From DATJHM01 sp035493895 (GTDB taxonomy: Bacteria; Chloroflexota; Ktedonobacteria; Ktedonobacterales; Ktedonobacteraceae), in assembly GCA_035493895.1 (NCBI GenBank), contig DATJHM010000007.1, positions 1 to 23,830 of the forward strand: a stretch of DNA of 23,830 bases, written 5' to 3'. Positions 15,003-23,694 of the stretch are shown here, piece by piece. Every line of letters begins with the position of its first letter. Position 1 is the stretch's first letter. Position numbers and translations under genes: made by a program. Under the pieces are notes generated by a model, which worked only from the letters and a program-made list of their open reading frames with translations, was not told the DNA's origin and searched no databases.

Positions 15003-18000
15003 TTATACAGCAGGAGTGACATTAATTGTAAAGCCAGTTACCGCGCTGGCGACCGTCAATTGCATCGTTGCCGTATAGGCATTATTGTTCGCATCGGTGC
15101 CACTCACCTGCACCGTATAGGTGCCGATGGGCACATCAGAGACCGTATAGGTGCCAGAAGAAGTACTCGTTGTGGTACCTATCGTATTGCCTTTACTATC
15201 CAATAGCTTCACCGTAGCACCAGCCAGAGGAGAACTCGCGCTACACCCGCTATCGACGCAGGCATTGACGATGCCACTGACACTCACGGTAGGCAGACTG
15301 CTTACCGTCAACGTGACCGGTATCGTCAGGGGACTGTTGAGTACATTCGCCTGACCACTCCCGGCAGCCGCCACCGTAATTGTGCCCTTATAGGTATTCG
15401 GTGTAAGACCAGATGTCGTAATATTCACCCCAAAGCTGCCGCCAGAGCCTGTATCCGCATCAGAGGGGGCAGAGATCGAGAGCCAGGAATTGCTTGCTGC
15501 GTCCGTCGTAATCGTCCAGGAAACCGGCCAGACGCAGCTACCCGTCTCCTTGAGCGAGACTTTTTGATTGCTCGTTGCCCCCATTATCACTGAGGCCGTC
15601 AGAGCATTAGAGCTTGCCTGCAAAGCACACGGCTGAATGACCGTCAGAGCCACCGAGAAGCTTTGTACCGCCCCCACTGGCACGCCCGAGCTATCAATCA
15701 CGGCCAGGGAAACCTGAGAGGAATAAGAGCCTGCTGCCAGACCGCTCACCTTTGGTGTCACCACCAGTGTCACTGGCTGATCGCTTGTAGAGAACGATCC
15801 TGCCGTTGGAGAGACCTGTAACCAGGAAGACGAAGAGCCACCCACCGTTACATGCCAGCTCAAAGGCCAGAGACAATTGCCGGAAGCTGCCAGCACCATC
15901 GATTGCGGGCCAGGATTATTGTCCCCCTGCATGGCGCTAAAAGCCAGAGAACTGGACGAAGGCTGTGTAATTTTACATGGAGGAAGCACCGTCAATGTAA
16001 CAGAAACAGCCTGAGGGCTCCCACCTGCAACCTTGCCTGCTGCATCAGAGCCGTCCAGGACAATCTGCCCAGCATATTTGCCAGGTGTGAGATTTTTCGT
16101 AATCGCATTCACCGTCAAAGCCCCGGTTTGACCAGGCAGAATGATCCCGCCAGAAGGATAAGCTCCCAGCCACGAAGTTGCCAAAAGATTAATCGTTGTA
16201 CGCCAATGGAGAGGACTTTGCCCTGTGTTAGCGATTGTTACCAGTTGGCCGCTAGGGCTCGCAGCCCCCTGCGTCGTCGTCAGATTTAAACTGAGTGTAC
16301 TCACGCCCATAACCGGTGCAGTTGGAAGCGGAGGAGATTGCAAATTGAGCGTCACACTGATCGTATGCGTGCTCTGGCCCGCGATCACAGAAATCGTTGC
16401 CGTATACGAGCCAGCCGCGAGATTGCTGATATTGACACCCACCGAGGGCTGATCCTGACTATTATCCGCGCTCATCTGACCTGCCAGAGGCGTCACTGTC
16501 AACCAGCTTGCCGAAGAGCTTGCCTTCCATGGCAGCGATCCGGTGCAGCTTGCAGTCGGTGTCAGGTTAAATGACTGACTGCTAGGATTACTCCGACCAG
16601 CAATAGCGGTAAAAGAAAGAGCGCCAGTACTGAGCGTCAGACCGCAGCGGGGCAGAACCGTCAACGAGATACTGATACTCTGCGGCATATTCAAGACGCT
16701 TTTTTCGCTCGAAAAAACCAGCGTATTGATATATGTACCAGGTAGGAGTTTTCCGCTATGTATCACAATATCGAGCGTCTCTGTATCATGAGGACGGATC
16801 GTCCCGGAGGCCTGATTGGTCATAATCCATTTCGTACTGGCATCACTGACGCCAAAGGGAGTGCCAGGAGCAACGACAGTTGACGGAGAACCGCCAATAG
16901 CAAAGAGGGGCGACGTAGAGGAAGGTGACATCCCTGCTCCAGAACTGAGGGAGTTGTCCTGACTCGCGCCAACAAGCGTACTACTCGCCTCCATATTCCA
17001 TTGTAAAGGCTGAGCGCCCGGATTGCTAACCGCCACCGACTGAACTGAAGGATCAGTCCCACCATCAACAGCTGTAAACGAGAGGCCCGCTGGCGATACG
17101 GCCAGCACGGCCCCAACATCCACAGGCAGAGGACGCACCGTCATAGAGACCGGCACCTTTTGCAGTCCTCCCACATTGCTCGAAAATGTGATGATCCCAT
17201 TGTAGTCGCCGGGCTTCAGATTGCTACGCGTACCGCCAATCGTGATCGTTTGCGTATCGCTAAAGACGCCCTGGTTTGGCGTAATTGTCAGCCACGGAGC
17301 ATCACTGCTGGCTGCCCAGGTAATCGAGCCACCACCTCCATTATTCAGCACAAAGCGTTGAACGGTAGTGCTCCCTATCATCGCAGGTCCAAAATCGACC
17401 TCATTCGTATTGAACACCAGACGCGCAGGCCGGGTTGGTCCCTCCGCTACCTGCAACGTTGTATTTGCGCTGTAATGCGATGTTGTATCTTCAGCAATAA
17501 TCGTGTGAGAACCAGGTTCCCAATTTTCATCGACAATAGTCTCAATATCTGCCGAACCAGAAGCATCGACCTTCAGATTTCCATTGCCCTGCGCTATGCG
17601 CAGAGGAACGGAGGAGTCACGTGTGAGCGAGACCAGCGCAGAATGCGCAAAGTGGCGTAAATGCAACGTGACATGGCCACCATATTTCGTCACATTTGGA
17701 TTCACGGTAAGTACAGGAGTACTCACAGGCGGCGCAGAGACGGCATGCGTGCTCTGCTGCGTACGCATAAAAGTGAAAGAGATCAGGACGCTATCGATCG
17801 TAATAGCCAGCACGGCGAGAATAGCCAGGCAGAAAAAAGCCAGACGCAAACGCGCATTTGTACGCGGTAAATCAGGAAGAGGTGGAACAGAAAAACCTTC
17901 TTTACGAGCACGGCGAACATCGGCTTTTTCAAGAGGAGCAACCTCAGCCACCGTCGGAAGACGACGATCTATCAAAGGATCTGGCATATCTTCCCAACGG

Positions 18001-18530
18001 TCGTGCTCATTCTCATCAGGCTCAGGCAGCCAGCCCCATACATCCGGTAAAGGGTCATTGCTCTCACTATCTGCCGGATCTTCAGGCCTGGCTTCGAGCA
18101 TTGGCTCCGTACTGGCTCCCCCTTTAAGATGTGCAGACGGCGTACTACGACGCTGGATTTGAGAAGAGATATCGTGTAATGGTGCAAGACGTGAGGCGCG
18201 TGGTAGCCGATGCCCATCCGGCTCAAATTCGGCAATGCGGCGCGCAGCATCACTCAGCAGAAATACCGTCTGTTCCTGACTCACTGATATTGGCTCATTC
18301 TGAAGTGGAGGGGTTACCGGATCAGGCACTGAAGGCTTTTGCTGATAAGGTATTTCCTTCTGATCTTGCATAGTAGAAGATACGGCTGCCAGTGGCGAGG
18401 TGCTTTTCTCTGAAATATCTAGCGGAGCCTCATCTTCCTGGCGCAATTGATCTCGTAGCAATGATCGACACTGATCACAAAATACCGATGCCGTATTACA
18501 CGGCTGATTACAGCGTACACACTGGTTCAT
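15003..18530 (-). CDS. Zinc-ribbon, single-helix protein with six BACON-like repeats and a carboxypeptidase-regulatory-like domain
   Basis: An 1175-residue protein of unknown function. The N-terminal zinc ribbon has Cys4, Cys7, Cys18 and Cys21. A long acidic, Pro-rich cytoplasmic linker (about 25-225) leads to one membrane helix (229-254). The exported part has an Ig-like domain (about 262-363), six BACON-like repeats to about residue 1080, and a final CarboxypepD_reg-like domain with SGIVNACVDSGC and AGATVKLLDSKGNTIG...GTYTVSDVPIGTYTV. The second repeat carries an insertion of about 50 residues. Repeats 3, 5 and 6 each have a cysteine at the beginning and another just before the central Trp, which suggests disulfides. 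A strong promoter lies upstream and AGAAGAG lies about 10 bases before the ATG. It probably functions as a stalk or adhesin. Confidence 0.82.
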   Translation of the reverse strand: MNQCVRCNQPCNTASVFCDQCRSLLRDQLRQEDEAPLDISEKSTSPLAAVSSTMQDQKEIPYQQKPSVPDPVTPPLQNEPISVSQEQTVFLLSDAARRIAEFEPDGHRLPRASRLAPLHDISSQIQRRSTPSAHLKGGASTEPMLEARPEDPADSESNDPLPDVWGWLPEPDENEHDRWEDMPDPLIDRRLPTVAEVAPLEKADVRRARKEGFSVPPLPDLPRTNARLRLAFFCLAILAVLAITIDSVLISFTFMRTQQSTHAVSAPPVSTPVLTVNPNVTKYGGHVTLHLRHFAHSALVSLTRDSSVPLRIAQGNGNLKVDASGSADIETIVDENWEPGSHTIIAEDTTSHYSANTTLQVAEGPTRPARLVFNTNEVDFGPAMIGSTTVQRFVLNNGGGGSITWAASSDAPWLTITPNQGVFSDTQTITIGGTRSNLKPGDYNGIITFSSNVGGLQKVPVSMTVRPLPVDVGAVLAVSPAGLSFTAVDGGTDPSVQSVAVSNPGAQPLQWNMEASSTLVGASQDNSLSSGAGMSPSSTSPLFAIGGSPSTVVAPGTPFGVSDASTKWIMTNQASGTIRPHDTETLDIVIHSGKLLPGTYINTLVFSSEKSVLNMPQSISISLTVLPRCGLTLSTGALSFTAIAGRSNPSSQSFNLTPTASCTGSLPWKASSSASWLTVTPLAGQMSADNSQDQPSVGVNISNLAAGSYTATISVIAGQSTHTISVTLNLQSPPLPTAPVMGVSTLSLNLTTTQGAASPSGQLVTIANTGQSPLHWRTTINLLATSWLGAYPSGGIILPGQTGALTVNAITKNLTPGKYAGQIVLDGSDAAGKVAGGSPQAVSVTLTVLPPCKITQPSSSSLAFSAMQGDNNPGPQSMVLAASGNCLWPLSWHVTVGGSSSSWLQVSPTAGSFSTSDQPVTLVVTPKVSGLAAGSYSSQVSLAVIDSSGVPVGAVQSFSVALTVIQPCALQASSNALTASVIMGATSNQKVSLKETGSCVWPVSWTITTDAASNSWLSISAPSDADTGSGGSFGVNITTSGLTPNTYKGTITVAAAGSGQANVLNSPLTIPVTLTVSSLPTVSVSGIVNACVDSGCSASSPLAGATVKLLDSKGNTIGTTTSTSSGTYTVSDVPIGTYTVQVSGTDANNNAYTATMQLTVASAVTGFTINVTPAV

Positions 18531-18587
18531 ATTTTATACTCTTCTTAAATTACAGCAACGCTCTAAGCTCTATAGCAACCATTGCCG

Positions 18588-18617
18588 ATTATATACATCT
18601 TCTACCTGTTCTGTTAA
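18588..18617 (-). promoter_or_regulatory. Promoter of the 1175-residue protein gene
   Basis: On the minus strand, TTAACA (18612-18617, five of six), 18 bp, TATAAT (18588-18593, perfect). It predicts a leader of about 50 bases. Confidence 0.62.
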
Positions 18618-18660
18618 ACAGATCCCCACATAGCTTTTATACATTTCTTTCATCGATCCC

Positions 18661-18687
18661 GAAAAGACAACCTGCCAGGGGTTGTCT
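18661..18687 (-). terminator. Terminator-like hairpin
   Basis: AGACAACC and GGTTGTCT form a perfect 8-bp stem with a 7-base loop (18665-18687), followed on the minus strand by TTTTC. It lies between the pheT end and the next promoter and could stop readthrough from pheST. The T run is short. Confidence 0.5.
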
Positions 18688-18828
18688 ATTGATAGAACGT
18701 GGTAATCATACAGTTTGTCACATGAAACGAACGAATCTACTCCAATGAAACAATTTACCTATTTAGCTTCGATATTACCTGTTTTATCCCATACATATAT
18801 TTTAAAAAGAAAGACGATCTCGTATTTT

Positions 18829-18932
18829 CAATAAAGGAAAGCGATTCCATAGAATTTATAATTACGCCTTGTATATATCGATCGACGCTTCTCTATAAAA
18901 TCGTTTTTGGAATCGCTTTCTTATCTTTATTG
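18829..18932 (-). repeat. Long inverted repeat just after pheT
   Basis: CAATAAAG plus GAAAGCGATTCC (18829-18848) pair with GGAATCGCTTTC (18909-18920) and CTTTATTG (18925-18932): 20 bp of pairing broken only by a four-base TTAT bulge. The 60-base interior is AT-rich, with inner complementarity (TTTATA/TATAAA). It begins 14 bases after the pheT stop. It may be the 3' end structure of the pheST transcript or a small miniature element. Confidence 0.6.
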
Positions 18933-18945
18933 CCTCTACCAGAAA

Positions 18946-21492
18946 TTAACGCAGGACCGCACCAAACTTCTCGGACAAGGCACGTATAATCCCCTCTTGC
19001 AGAGCATTCGCCTCAGCATCGTTCAGTGTACGCGTTGAAGATTGGTAGACTAACGAATAGGTTAAACTCTTTTTGCCAGCTGGGATAGGCTCTCCGGTAT
19101 AGACATCAAAGAGTGTCACCGAGCGCAATAGCTCACTTCCATGTTGTACAATTGCGTCCTGAATGTCCTGAGCCGACACCTGCTGATCAACAACAAGCGC
19201 CAGATCACGTGTCAGTTCCTGATGACGCGAGATAGGCTGATAGACTATGCGTGCCGGAACCGCCTCATAAAGCTTCTCGAGATCCAGCTCACAGAGGTAA
19301 GCACGGTATGCCAGATCATAGCGCTGCTGCACCAGCGGATGCACCTCACCCAGCACGCCAACAGGGCTGTACGTCTCCAGACCATCCGCAGACGTATAAG
19401 GGAGTTCCAGCAAGGCGCAACGTCCCGGATGGAAGCTCGGGTGCTGCGTCGGCGTGAAACGATAGCGGGTAATCTTCAGGCCATCCAGCAATGTCTCCAC
19501 GGCCCCTTTCAGATCGTAGAAATCCGCAGGACGCGCCTGCTCGCTCACCCAGGAGATCGCCGCAGGACCACAAAGCGCGATACCAACGCTACGTCGCTCG
19601 TCTGGTAGCTCGTCAGGGCTCTGCGCAGGCAGATAGCGACGGCCAACTTCGAAGAAACGGATGCCCGCCCTGTTCCGTTTGCTATTCTCCGCAACGGTCT
19701 CCAGCAGGCCACTCAGCAGGGTCAGTCGTAAGGCTTCTAAATCGCTACTCAAGGGATTCGCCAGAACCACAGCAGGTAAAAGATGTGGATCAAACGTGGC
19801 AACAGAGGTAGCAGTATTTTCAGCCGCAACAGGAGCGACCTGAGCTGTGCTTGCCACACCAACTGGAGCTTGCAGCAACGCCTGCGCCGAGCCAGAATCG
19901 GCGTAGGCCAGCAACTCCAGCATACGAGCCCGGCTCGTCAGCGAATAGGTCACGATCTCATTGAGTCCTGCACCCAGCAGAAGCGTGCGGATCTCATACT
20001 CACGCTCGAACCAACGATCATGAGCAGGCTCGGGCAGAGGGCCAGTCGGGATTGTGCTGGGAATTTTATCATAACCAATCAAGCGCACAACCTCCTCCAC
20101 CAGATCGGCCCCCTCCTCGATATCGTAGCGATACGTAGGCACCGTAACGTACATCTGTCTGCCCCGTTCATCACGATCATCAGGGGTAACCTGGAAACCA
20201 AGCGCTGTAAGAGCCGTCTCAACTTCCTGTGGCGTCACGTTCACCGCAGTCAACCATTCCACCTGATCGGTTGAGAACGAGAGCACACGTGGTTTCACGG
20301 GCTGCGGATAGTTATCGACAACGCCGGGATGAACCGTCCCTCCGGCTAGCTCCGCCAGCAACTGACAGGCACGATTGGCTCCCAGAAGCGTAAGTTCGGG
20401 GTCCAGATTCTTCTCGAAGCGACTCGAAGCGTCCGTACGAAGTCCCAGAGCCACGGAAGTACGGCGCACATTCACACCTTTAAAATTCGCCGCTTCCAGC
20501 AGCACAGAGTTCGTCTTATCGCTTACCTCACTCACCGCGCCACCCATCACACCAGCGATCGCGGTTGGCCCGGTTGGATCAGTAATCAGCAACATATCCG
20601 GATTTAAGACGCGCTTGACATCATCCAACGTCTTTATCACCTCGCCAGTCCGAGCGCGGCGCACAATAATATGGTGATCAGGGACCAGATCATAATCAAA
20701 ACCATGCAGAGGCTGACCGACCTCAAGCATCACATAATTCGTGATATCAACGACATTATTAATCGGGCGCATACCAGCAGCAAGCAAACGACGCCCCATC
20801 CAATGGGGAGAGGGACCAATTTTTACCCCGCTGATCACGCGGCCAGTATAACGCAAACAGAGATCAGGGGCTTCGTTATCGACGCGCACCATCTCTTGCG
20901 TTTGTACACCTCGCTCAGGGAATACCGGTTGCGGCAAGCGCAATGGTTTACCGGTGAGCGCGGCCACTTCGCGTGCGATGCCGATCACCGAAGAGAGATC
21001 GCCGCGATGCGCTTTAATCGAGAAATCCAGCACGACCTCGCCCAGCAGATTGACCAGAGGCTGACCAATCTCTGTATCTGGCTCGAGAAGGTAGATGCCC
21101 GAATGATCATTGCCAATGCCCAGTTCACGGGGCGAACAGAGCATACCCTGGGAGACATAGCCCATCTTGCGCGCCTCACCAATGGTAATATCTCCCACCT
21201 GAGCCCCGACCAATGCCAGCGGTACCTTATCTCCCTGCTTGATATTGGGTGCGCCACAGATGACGCCCAGTTCCTCTTTCCCGGTGATCACGCGGGTATA
21301 ATTCAGATGATCGGAGCCAGCAACCTTCTCCAGATGAATAATCTGGGCCGTAATAATCTTATCGCCCCAATCCTTGCCAATATATTCGATAGCCTCAACT
21401 TCCAGCCCGGCCATCGTCAGAGTGTGCGCCAGTTCCTCAGGCGACATCTCTATGTCAACATAATCCTTGAGCCAACTTAATGGTACTCGCAT
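18946..21492 (-). CDS. pheT: Phenylalanyl-tRNA synthetase beta subunit
   Basis: The 848-residue beta subunit, which with PheS forms the alpha2-beta2 enzyme charging tRNA-Phe. The N terminus MRVPLSWLKDYVDI is typical. Domains in order are the tRNA-binding OB fold (about 40-150, with VICGAPNI), B3/B4 editing (about 210-390, with HGFDYD and TAIAGVMGG), B5 (about 405-480, with VPTYRYDIEEGADLVEEVVR), the catalytic-like core, and the C-terminal anticodon-binding FDX-ACB domain (PISRHQELTRDLALVVD...LTYSLVYQS). The length slightly exceeds the usual 790-820 because of an Ala/Val-rich insertion at about 530-565. GGAGGA lies eight bases upstream of the ATG. It starts 47 bases after pheS and must be co-transcribed with it. 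Confidence 0.97.
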   Translation of the reverse strand: MRVPLSWLKDYVDIEMSPEELAHTLTMAGLEVEAIEYIGKDWGDKIITAQIIHLEKVAGSDHLNYTRVITGKEELGVICGAPNIKQGDKVPLALVGAQVGDITIGEARKMGYVSQGMLCSPRELGIGNDHSGIYLLEPDTEIGQPLVNLLGEVVLDFSIKAHRGDLSSVIGIAREVAALTGKPLRLPQPVFPERGVQTQEMVRVDNEAPDLCLRYTGRVISGVKIGPSPHWMGRRLLAAGMRPINNVVDITNYVMLEVGQPLHGFDYDLVPDHHIIVRRARTGEVIKTLDDVKRVLNPDMLLITDPTGPTAIAGVMGGAVSEVSDKTNSVLLEAANFKGVNVRRTSVALGLRTDASSRFEKNLDPELTLLGANRACQLLAELAGGTVHPGVVDNYPQPVKPRVLSFSTDQVEWLTAVNVTPQEVETALTALGFQVTPDDRDERGRQMYVTVPTYRYDIEEGADLVEEVVRLIGYDKIPSTIPTGPLPEPAHDRWFEREYEIRTLLLGAGLNEIVTYSLTSRARMLELLAYADSGSAQALLQAPVGVASTAQVAPVAAENTATSVATFDPHLLPAVVLANPLSSDLEALRLTLLSGLLETVAENSKRNRAGIRFFEVGRRYLPAQSPDELPDERRSVGIALCGPAAISWVSEQARPADFYDLKGAVETLLDGLKITRYRFTPTQHPSFHPGRCALLELPYTSADGLETYSPVGVLGEVHPLVQQRYDLAYRAYLCELDLEKLYEAVPARIVYQPISRHQELTRDLALVVDQQVSAQDIQDAIVQHGSELLRSVTLFDVYTGEPIPAGKKSLTYSLVYQSSTRTLNDAEANALQEGIIRALSEKFGAVLR

Positions 21493-21539
21493 GAACGATT
21501 TCCTCCAGAATTTTAAGATTCTGCCTGACGATACGTCGA

Positions 21540-22586
21540 TTAGAACTGGCGCAAGAAACGCAGATCGTTACCAGTGAAGAGACGAATCTCTCCAATGCCA
21601 TATCGCAGCAGTGCAATGCGCTCTACCCCCATCCCGAAGGCAAAACCGCGATATTTCTCAGGATCGTAACCAACCTCGCGTAACAATTTCGGATGAACCA
21701 TGCCCGAGCCCAGAATCTCCAGCCAGCCGCTATATTTACAGACCCGGCAACCCTTCCCATCGCACAGAGGACAATCGATATCTACCTCAGCGCTCGGCTC
21801 CGTGAACGGGAAGTAGCTCCCACGGAAGCGAACCTTACGTCCCTCGCCGAACAACTCCTGAGCGAAACGCTCCAGACACCCCTTCAGATCGGCCATCGTA
21901 CAATGCTCGTCGACCAGCAGGCCCTCAATTTGATGGAACATCGCCTCATGCGTTGCATCGACAGCCTCGTTACGATAGACCTTCCCCGGAACAACCACAC
22001 GCACAGGAGGCTGAGTCTCCTTCATCACGCGCACCTGCATGGGCGACGTATGTGTACGTAGCAGAATCTGACCGGGATTGACCCAGAACGTATCCTGCAT
22101 ATCGCGAGCTGGATGGTCGGCAGGAATATTCAAAGCCTGGAAATTATAGTAGTCGGTCTCTACCTCAAGCCCCTGAACGACATTGAAGCCCATCTTCACA
22201 AAGATCTGTGTTACATCAAGAATAGTGCGCGAGAGAGGATGCATATGGCCCTCGGGGAGCGCGCGACCAGGGAGAGTGATGTCAATGCGCTCATTCTCCA
22301 GCGCCAGCATCAGTTCATGCTGTTTGAGAGCCTCACGCTTGACGCCGAGCTGTTTCTCCAGCTCAGCTTTGACCGCATTAATCTTCTGACCGACCACCGG
22401 GCGTTCTTCTTTAGAGAGCCGGGGCATGACCGAAGACAGATTCTTGAGCTCTCCACGATTACGGCCAAGGTAGCGCGTATCCCACCCATCCAACTCGGAT
22501 GATGCCGTGATCGGTTCCAGCTCGGCGAGCGCGCGAGCGCGCAGGGCCTCCAGCTGTCCCAACAAATCTTCGAGTTGTCCACTCAT
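21540..22586 (-). CDS. pheS: Phenylalanyl-tRNA synthetase alpha subunit
   Basis: The 348-residue catalytic alpha subunit, a class II synthetase that activates phenylalanine. It has the N-terminal coiled coil (about 1-85), the motif around HPLSRTILDVTQIFVKMGF, motif 2 (VYRNEAVDATHEAMFHQIEG), the CPLCDGKGCRVCKYSGWLEI segment, and motif 3 (GFAFGMGVERIALLRYGI). I chose the ATG at 22586 because GGAGG (22598-22602) lies 11 bases upstream. The longer frame to 22622 would start inside the T-box terminator stem and so is not plausible. It is the first gene of the pheST operon and is controlled by the T-box leader. Confidence 0.97.
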   Translation of the reverse strand: MSGQLEDLLGQLEALRARALAELEPITASSELDGWDTRYLGRNRGELKNLSSVMPRLSKEERPVVGQKINAVKAELEKQLGVKREALKQHELMLALENERIDITLPGRALPEGHMHPLSRTILDVTQIFVKMGFNVVQGLEVETDYYNFQALNIPADHPARDMQDTFWVNPGQILLRTHTSPMQVRVMKETQPPVRVVVPGKVYRNEAVDATHEAMFHQIEGLLVDEHCTMADLKGCLERFAQELFGEGRKVRFRGSYFPFTEPSAEVDIDCPLCDGKGCRVCKYSGWLEILGSGMVHPKLLREVGYDPEKYRGFAFGMGVERIALLRYGIGEIRLFTGNDLRFLRQF

Positions 22587-22602
22587 AACAATCTCAACCT
22601 CC

Positions 22603-22649
22603 AAAAAACGAAAAACCGACACATCGTCAACAGGGACGAAGTTGTCGGT
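22603..22649 (-). terminator. pheS: T-box regulated terminator
   Basis: AACCGACA pairs with TGTCGGTT, with a CGTC/GACG inner helix, then a broken T run (five T, CG, six T). It competes with the T-box antiterminator. The pheS ribosome-binding site GGAGG follows at once. Confidence 0.85.
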
Positions 22650-22947
22650 TGTGCAAGCTCCGTGGTACCACCCGTATTGAATTGCATCTCATCGCAAGAA
22701 AAGGCGAAAAGAACGTAATTCCGCTCGGTTTGTCTGGTAACGGAGACGATCCGGGGCTATCTACTTAGTGGGTCATGGACAAAAAATGGGATTGCCATGA
22801 TTTCAATAGCCAGCTCTAGGGTGAACTTCGGCATCCTGGTCCGTAAAAGGGCTTGCAGTCGGTGACCCTTTCTCTCTGAACATCCCTTGAATGCGTACTC
22901 TCCCTATCGTCGCTTTTTTGTAATAGATAATAAGCGTTATCTTTTCG
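22603..22947 (-). ncRNA. T-box leader (tRNA-Phe-sensing riboswitch) of pheST
   Basis: The conserved antiterminator sequence GGGTGGTACCACGG (22660-22673, minus strand) identifies a T-box. It lies just before a terminator hairpin (22615-22649, ACCGACA/TGTCGGT with inner CGTC/GACG) followed by TTTTTCGTTTTTT. Upstream is a long stem I region with an AGGGAGAGTACG-type base and AGAGAG and GGTCACCGACTG-like apical elements. In the specifier region, GCCGAAGTTCACCC carries TTC (22823-22825), a phenylalanine codon, which agrees with the downstream genes. Uncharged tRNA-Phe would stabilise the antiterminator and switch pheST on. The 5' limit is the inferred transcription start and stem boundaries are approximate. 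Confidence 0.92.
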
Positions 22948-22953
22948 GTTAGA

Positions 22954-22982
22954 AGTGTAGCAGATTTGCCATAAAAAGTCCA
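22954..22982 (-). promoter_or_regulatory. Promoter of the T-box/pheST transcript
   Basis: On the minus strand, TGGACT (22977-22982), 17 bp, TACACT (22954-22959). It sits immediately after the rRNA operon terminator and in front of the T-box stem I, as required for an independent transcript. Confidence 0.5.
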
Positions 22983-22988
22983 GCATGA

Positions 22989-23013
22989 GGAAAAAAGAAA
23001 AACCCGCCTGTGA

Positions 23014-23020
<7 letters not shown>
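22989..23020 (-). terminator. Terminator of the rRNA operon
   Basis: CCGCCT, five bases, AGGCGG, then GTTTTTCTTTTTT on the minus strand, directly after the second 5S gene. It is a classic intrinsic terminator, and its AGGCGG arm is shared with the duplicated 5S block. Confidence 0.8.
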
Positions 23021-23150
<130 letters not shown>

Positions 23151-23196
23151 ATGCAAGCGGGTCCAGTGTGATCTGAGTGCAACTAAAGAGTTTGTG

Positions 23197-23333
<137 letters not shown>

Positions 23334-23371
23334 GTACAGAAACCATACATACGCTCATGAAACCTGATAGA

Positions 23372-23444
23372 TGGAGACGAGGGGATTCGAACCCCTGACC
23401 TCCGCCGTGCAAAGGCGGCGCTCTTCCAACTAAGCTACGTCCCC
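23372..23444 (-). tRNA. tRNA-Ala (TGC)
   Basis: A 73-base cloverleaf. The acceptor GGGGACG pairs with CGTCTCC, the anticodon stem CCGCC/GGCGG encloses TTTGCAC with anticodon TGC (23409-23411), and the T arm is GGGGTTCGAATCCCC. The discriminator is A and CCA is not encoded. It lies between tRNA-Ile and the 5S genes, the normal rRNA-spacer position. Confidence 0.96.
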
Positions 23445-23455
23445 CTGAAACAGGG

Positions 23456-23529
23456 TGGGCCTTCCTGGACTCGAACCAGGGACCTCAGTCTTATCAGGAC
23501 TGCGCTCTAACCACCTGAGCTAAAAGCCC
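23456..23529 (-). tRNA. tRNA-Ile (GAT)
   Basis: A 74-base cloverleaf. The acceptor GGGCTTT pairs with AAGGCCC with one G-T pair, the anticodon loop CTGATAA carries GAT (23493-23495), and the T arm is CCTGGTTCGAGTCCAGG. The discriminator is A and CCA is not encoded. It lies 11 bases before tRNA-Ala. Confidence 0.96.
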
Positions 23530-23544
23530 GTAAACGAGACATCG

Positions 23545-23573
23545 GAGTTGAGGAGATTTCTCCCGGACAACTC
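23545..23573 (-). other. Hairpin in the 16S-tRNA-Ile spacer
   Basis: GAGTTG and CAACTC with an inner GGAG/CTCC helix, just before tRNA-Ile on the transcript. It is probably an RNase processing stem. Confidence 0.45.
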
Positions 23574-23635
23574 AAGAGTGATAAGGTCTGAATAGAAACC
23601 AGTTCCTGTACCGGTATAAGCTCGCAGCATCGTTA

Positions 23636-23654
23636 TCTCACAAAAATTGTGAGA
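23636..23654 (-). other. Perfect hairpin just after 16S rRNA
   Basis: TCTCACAA, three bases, TTGTGAGA: a perfect 8-bp stem about 45 bases beyond the 16S 3' end. It could be part of the rRNA antitermination or processing signals (boxB-like). No clear boxA was identified beside it. Confidence 0.5.
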
Positions 23655-23694
23655 ACCGACCTGGAAGTAGAGAACCGAAGCTCTCGTTGCTCCC

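Larger units (their letters stand above)
18531..18945. other. Intergenic region between pheT and the 1175-residue gene
   Basis: About 415 bases. From pheT outward on the minus strand it holds a long inverted repeat (18829-18932), a terminator-like hairpin (18665-18687) and the promoter of the 1175-residue gene (18588-18617). No coding signal was seen. Confidence 0.6.
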
